Positions 47,861 through 50,954 of a stretch of DNA of 50,954 nucleotides are shown here, piece after piece. Position 1 is the first letter of the stretch. Each line of letters begins with the position of its first letter. A program made the position numbers and the translations under genes. The notes below the pieces were generated by a model, which was given only the letters and a program-made list of their open reading frames with translations, was not told where the DNA came from and did no database searches. The stretch is from Streptomyces sp. cf386 (GTDB lineage Bacteria; Actinomycetota; Actinomycetes; Streptomycetales; Streptomycetaceae), in assembly GCF_900103585.1 (NCBI RefSeq), contig NZ_FNHV01000040.1, forward strand, positions 1 to 50,954, in the 5' to 3' direction.

Positions 47861-50029
47861 ATGACGTCCCTGAGCACCGGGGACCCGGAGTCCATAGGCG
47901 AGTACACCCTTCTCGGTCGGCTCGGGGCAGGCGGCATGGGCGTCGTCTATCTGGGAGTCTCCGCCTCCGGACGGCAGGTCGCGGTCAAGCTCGTGCACGG
48001 GGCGTACGCCCAGGACGAGGAGTTCCGCACGCGCTTCCGGCAGGAGATCGCGGCAGCGCGCAGGGTGAGCGGCGCCTTCACCGCGCCCGTCGTGGACGCC
48101 GATCCGGACGCCGACCAGCCGTGGATGGCGACGCTCTACGTGCCGGGGCTCAGCCTTGCCGAAGTCGTGAAGAAGAACGGCCCGTTGAACCGGCGGGAAC
48201 TGCGCGCGCTGGGACTGGGGCTGACCGAGGCGCTGCGCGACATCCACCGGGCGGGACTGGTGCACCGGGACCTCAAACCGGCCAACGTCCTGATGACCGA
48301 GGACGGGCCGCGCGTCATCGACTTCGGCATATCGCGCGCTGCCGACAACCAGAGCCTCACCATGACGGGGCGGGTGATCGGCACTCCGCCCTTCATGTCG
48401 CCGGAACAGCTCGGCTCTCCCCGGGACGTCACCCCGGCCTCGGACGTGTTCTCGCTGGGGTCGCTGATGGTGTTCGCGGCCGTCGGCACGGGACCGTTCG
48501 ACGCCGACAGCCCGTACATGACCGGCTATCAGGTGATGTATGAGTCCCCGGACCTCGACGGGGTGCCCGACGCGTTCCTGCGCATCGTCGAGCGCTGCCT
48601 CGACAAGGACCCGGCCGCACGGCCGGAACTGGCGGATCTGCATCGCCTGCTCCAGGCGCTGCCGGAACTGCCGGAGTCAGACGCCACCGCGGCCCCGAAG
48701 GCCAGGGAGTCCGCGAAACCCCGGCCCCGCCCCGCCCCTTGGGGCGCGGCCACCGTCTCCGCGGGCGCCGCGTCCGGCACCGGCAAGGGACGCCGAACCC
48801 GGATGTCGCTCACCGCCCTCGGCGCGGCGCTGGCCATCACGGGGCTGAGTATCGGGGTGGGTGTCTTCGTGTCGGGCAGGGACACGACCACCGCCTCCAA
48901 CGCCGGCGCCACCGCCGACGCCGAGACCACCGCCCGTGCCGCGTCCCTGCCCGACGGCTGGCGGCCGTGGCGCGCTGCCCTGCGGTACGACGTGAAGGGG
49001 GTCCCTCTCGACTACGGGACCCTCGGGTGCGTGGCGGACGGAGGCGCCCTGTTCTGCGGTGGTACGGGCTTCACGGTCGCCAGGATCGACCCGGCCTCCG
49101 GCCGCACCCTGTGGCGGATCGGCACCCGTCCGCAGGGGGTGCAGCCGATCGGCGTTCGCGACGGGCTGGTCTATGCGTACGAGGATCCGGACGACACGGT
49201 CAGGCGCGTGGTGGCCCTCGACGCCGCCACCGGCGAGCGGCGCTGGCAGAGGGACATCAACAAGGCCGCGGACCCGGTCCTGTACGACGGCGGACTGCTG
49301 ACCCTGTCTCCGGACTACTCGCGGTTCATCGCCTACGGGCAGTCCGGCAAGGAACTGTGGCAGGCGCCTTCGCTGGACGAAATCTGCACTCCGTCGGCGC
49401 TGGGAGGCGTCCCCTACGCCCTGTGCTCGGCCGGCACCGAGCCCGGCCAGGCCCCGATCGACCTGATGAGGCTCGAACCCGACGACCTGGCCGAGACCGC
49501 CACACTGCCCCGGAAGGCGCTGGCGCTCGGTGCCGTCGGCGGGCAACCCCTGTTCCTCGCCCCCCAGACCGCGAAGGACGTCTACGAAGCCGGGTACGAA
49601 CGGCCGTACAACGCGCTGTTGCGCGTGGACCCGAAGACCGGGCAGGTCAGGCGGATACCGCTGGCACGTCCGCTGACCGGCGCGGCCACCCTGGTGGACG
49701 GCGTCGTCTACTTCGTCCGGTCCGACGGGTCGGTCACCGCGGTGTCGGCGGACAGCGGCAAACAGCTCTGGCAGAAGACGACGGACATGGAGAGCCTGTC
49801 CGCGCCCGTGGTGTCGGCGACGTACAAGCGGGTCTATTTCTCCAACCGCTTCGGCCGCCTGCTGGCGCTGAACAGCCGCACCGGAGCGGAGGTGTGGCGC
49901 ACCTCCGCGCTGGACGACCCCGGGGACAGGGCGCAGGGCACCCCGCCGCGCGTGCTGCTCGTCAAGGACGCGATCGTGGCGACGGCCGGCGACACAGCCT
50001 TCTCCCGGAGCCCGGACGGGCCCGGCTGA
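47861..50029 (+). CDS. Transmembrane Ser/Thr protein kinase with extracellular PQQ-like propeller
   Basis: 722 residues from ATG 47861 with GGAAGG upstream. Kinase domain about 14-270: Gly loop GAGGMG (22-27), VAVKL (Lys43), HRDLKPAN (Asp137), DFG (154-156), SDVFSLG, and CLDKDPAARP. A Pro/Ala/Lys-rich juxtamembrane region leads to one membrane helix about residue 318-337 (TALGAALAITGLSIGVGVFV). The extracellular part (about 350-722) is a PQQ-like beta-propeller with repeated AxDxxTGxxxW-type blades (ALDAATGERRWQ, AVSADSGKQLWQ, ALNSRTGAEVWR). A standard Streptomyces PASTA-less receptor kinase; ligand and targets unknown. Confidence 0.92.
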   Translation: MTSLSTGDPESIGEYTLLGRLGAGGMGVVYLGVSASGRQVAVKLVHGAYAQDEEFRTRFRQEIAAARRVSGAFTAPVVDADPDADQPWMATLYVPGLSLAEVVKKNGPLNRRELRALGLGLTEALRDIHRAGLVHRDLKPANVLMTEDGPRVIDFGISRAADNQSLTMTGRVIGTPPFMSPEQLGSPRDVTPASDVFSLGSLMVFAAVGTGPFDADSPYMTGYQVMYESPDLDGVPDAFLRIVERCLDKDPAARPELADLHRLLQALPELPESDATAAPKARESAKPRPRPAPWGAATVSAGAASGTGKGRRTRMSLTALGAALAITGLSIGVGVFVSGRDTTTASNAGATADAETTARAASLPDGWRPWRAALRYDVKGVPLDYGTLGCVADGGALFCGGTGFTVARIDPASGRTLWRIGTRPQGVQPIGVRDGLVYAYEDPDDTVRRVVALDAATGERRWQRDINKAADPVLYDGGLLTLSPDYSRFIAYGQSGKELWQAPSLDEICTPSALGGVPYALCSAGTEPGQAPIDLMRLEPDDLAETATLPRKALALGAVGGQPLFLAPQTAKDVYEAGYERPYNALLRVDPKTGQVRRIPLARPLTGAATLVDGVVYFVRSDGSVTAVSADSGKQLWQKTTDMESLSAPVVSATYKRVYFSNRFGRLLALNSRTGAEVWRTSALDDPGDRAQGTPPRVLLVKDAIVATAGDTAFSRSPDGPG

Positions 50030-50190
50030 CCGGTCCGATCCCGCCCGTCGCTCGCCGAGTTGTCCGCGAACTCCCCCGGGATTGTCCGTGATCGGTAACG
50101 GACGGATCCGGTGGCCGCCGTCCCTCGTCCTGCCAGGTGGTCGCAAGGCGGCCGAGGTTCGGTGCGGAACTGCGCGAAGGCGGGGCGGAC

Positions 50191-50954
50191 ATGGCACGGC
50201 ACGGCGGCGGGCGGGGCTGGTACGGCAAGGTGGTCGGGGCGGCGCTCGGGGTGACCCTGCTCGCCGCCGGTGCCGCGGCGTGGACCGCGCAGGCCGGTGC
50301 CGTGGTCGGCTCGCCGTCGAAGGCGACCGCGTCGGCCACGCCGGGCGGTGACGTCAAGCCGGTCGACGTGAGCATCGTGCACGCGTCGGACGCGGGGGCG
50401 CGCGGCGTCAACATCACCATCGACGACGGGCCCGACCCCGTGTGGACCCCGCAAGTGCTCGACGTGCTGCGAGAGTACGGGGTGAAGGCCACGTTCTGCA
50501 TGGTGGGTACGCAGGCCCAGGCACACCCGGACCTGGTCAAGGACGTGGTGGCGGCCGGGCACCGGCTGTGCGACCACTCGGTGTCGCACGACACCACCAT
50601 GGACCGCAAGTCCGAGGCCTACCAGTCGCAGCAGATCCTGGACGCCGAGCGCATGATCACCAAGGCGTCCGGGGGCGTACGGCCGATGTACTACCGGGCC
50701 CCCGGCGGGGCCTTCACCCCCTACAGCCGCCACCTCGCCGCGTCCCACGGAATGCGCCCGCTCGGCTGGAACATCGACTCCAAGGACTTCGAACTCCCCG
50801 GCACCGAGGCCATGGTCGCCACCGTCAAGAACGAGATCTCCAACGGCCCGACCCTCCTCTTCCACGACGCGGGCGGAGACCGCTCCCAGACCGTGGCCGC
50901 CCTGCGCGAAGTCCTGCCGTGGCTCAAGGAGCAGGGCTACTCCTTCGGCTTCCC
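50191..50954 (+). CDS. Secreted polysaccharide deacetylase (3' end outside the window)
   Basis: At least 254 residues from ATG 50191, which has GGGGCGG upstream; the frame is open to the right edge. Signal peptide (WYGKVVGAALGVTLLAAGAAAW). NodB homology domain: NITIDDGPDP (catalytic Asp and metal Asp), HRLCDHSVSHDT (metal His pair), YYRAPGGAF (motif 3), PLGWNIDSKDF (motif 4) and LLFHDAGGDR (motif 5, catalytic His). Family 4 carbohydrate esterases of this type remove acetyl groups from peptidoglycan or chitin oligomers. Confidence 0.92.
   Translation, partial: MARHGGGRGWYGKVVGAALGVTLLAAGAAAWTAQAGAVVGSPSKATASATPGGDVKPVDVSIVHASDAGARGVNITIDDGPDPVWTPQVLDVLREYGVKATFCMVGTQAQAHPDLVKDVVAAGHRLCDHSVSHDTTMDRKSEAYQSQQILDAERMITKASGGVRPMYYRAPGGAFTPYSRHLAASHGMRPLGWNIDSKDFELPGTEAMVATVKNEISNGPTLLFHDAGGDRSQTVAALREVLPWLKEQGYSFGF

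Noticed and set aside
48677..50197. Long minus-strand open frame opposite the kinase propeller
   Set aside because: Antisense shadow of the receptor kinase; low-complexity Gly/Arg-rich translation.

Overview
The window is high-GC actinobacterial DNA, almost certainly Streptomyces. Codon third positions are nearly all G or C, purine-rich ribosome sites precede GTG, TTG and ATG starts, and the families are typical: SARP regulator, SpoIIE phosphatase, PQQ-type Ser/Thr kinase, and a csp / DEAD-box / SCO5918-family cluster. It is best read as two halves.

Left half (about 2.1-31.7 kb). Seven direct copies of the 3' part of one tRNA gene, tRNA-Gly with a CCC anticodon loop, all lie on the + strand (cores ending near 2206, 11021, 13502, 16369, 22079, 24131 and 31676). 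Each is followed by a related hairpin. No 5' half of the tRNA occurs in the window, so these are attachment-site (att) copies. Upstream of five cores (and once without a core, at 7253) lies a conserved block of about 50 bp with two direct GTGCCC repeats one helical turn apart; a shorter inner box (CAGGTCAG-like) lies closer to the core. Downstream of cores 4 and 6 the GTGCCC pair recurs in inverted orientation. This looks like the two arms of a tyrosine-integrase att site, but there is no recognisable integrase, excisionase, replication or transfer gene. I read the region as a tandem accretion of integrase-less cassettes of 2-9 kb that share ends.

Cassette contents from left to right: (1) a SulP transporter operon with ArsR, STAS, anti-sigma ATPase and PNPOx-like proteins, then a secreted FG-GAP protein; (2) a truncated flavin reductase, an FMN-binding protein and a truncated ATP-grasp gene; (3) an NCS1 permease; (4) gene remnants, then a cold-shock protein / DEAD-box helicase / MerR stress cluster; (5) a secreted beta-lactamase-family lipoprotein; (6) VapBC, a Shedu-like nuclease with a partner gene, an APH-family kinase, a VOC protein, a response-regulator remnant, a membrane protein, and an AraC / SnoaL / MoaF-like regulon. 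Several cassettes contain genes truncated head to head.

Right half (about 31.7-51 kb). No further att copies. It starts with a photolyase gene that has lost its middle and its upstream SDR-family gene. Then come a SARP-type regulator, a pyrimidine-rich tract, an endolysin-like amidase, a LapA-like protein, a SpoIIE-type phosphatase and a decayed two-component pair. A tight three-gene operon follows (cytoplasmic subtilase, alpha/beta-hydrolase-like protein, SPFH/flotillin-like membrane protein) that may be an undescribed system. The window ends with a secreted protein, an XRE/DUF2975 regulatory pair with twin operators, an M1 metallopeptidase, a PQQ-type Ser/Thr kinase and a polysaccharide deacetylase cut by the right edge.

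All family calls are from reading translations and motifs; no database search was run.
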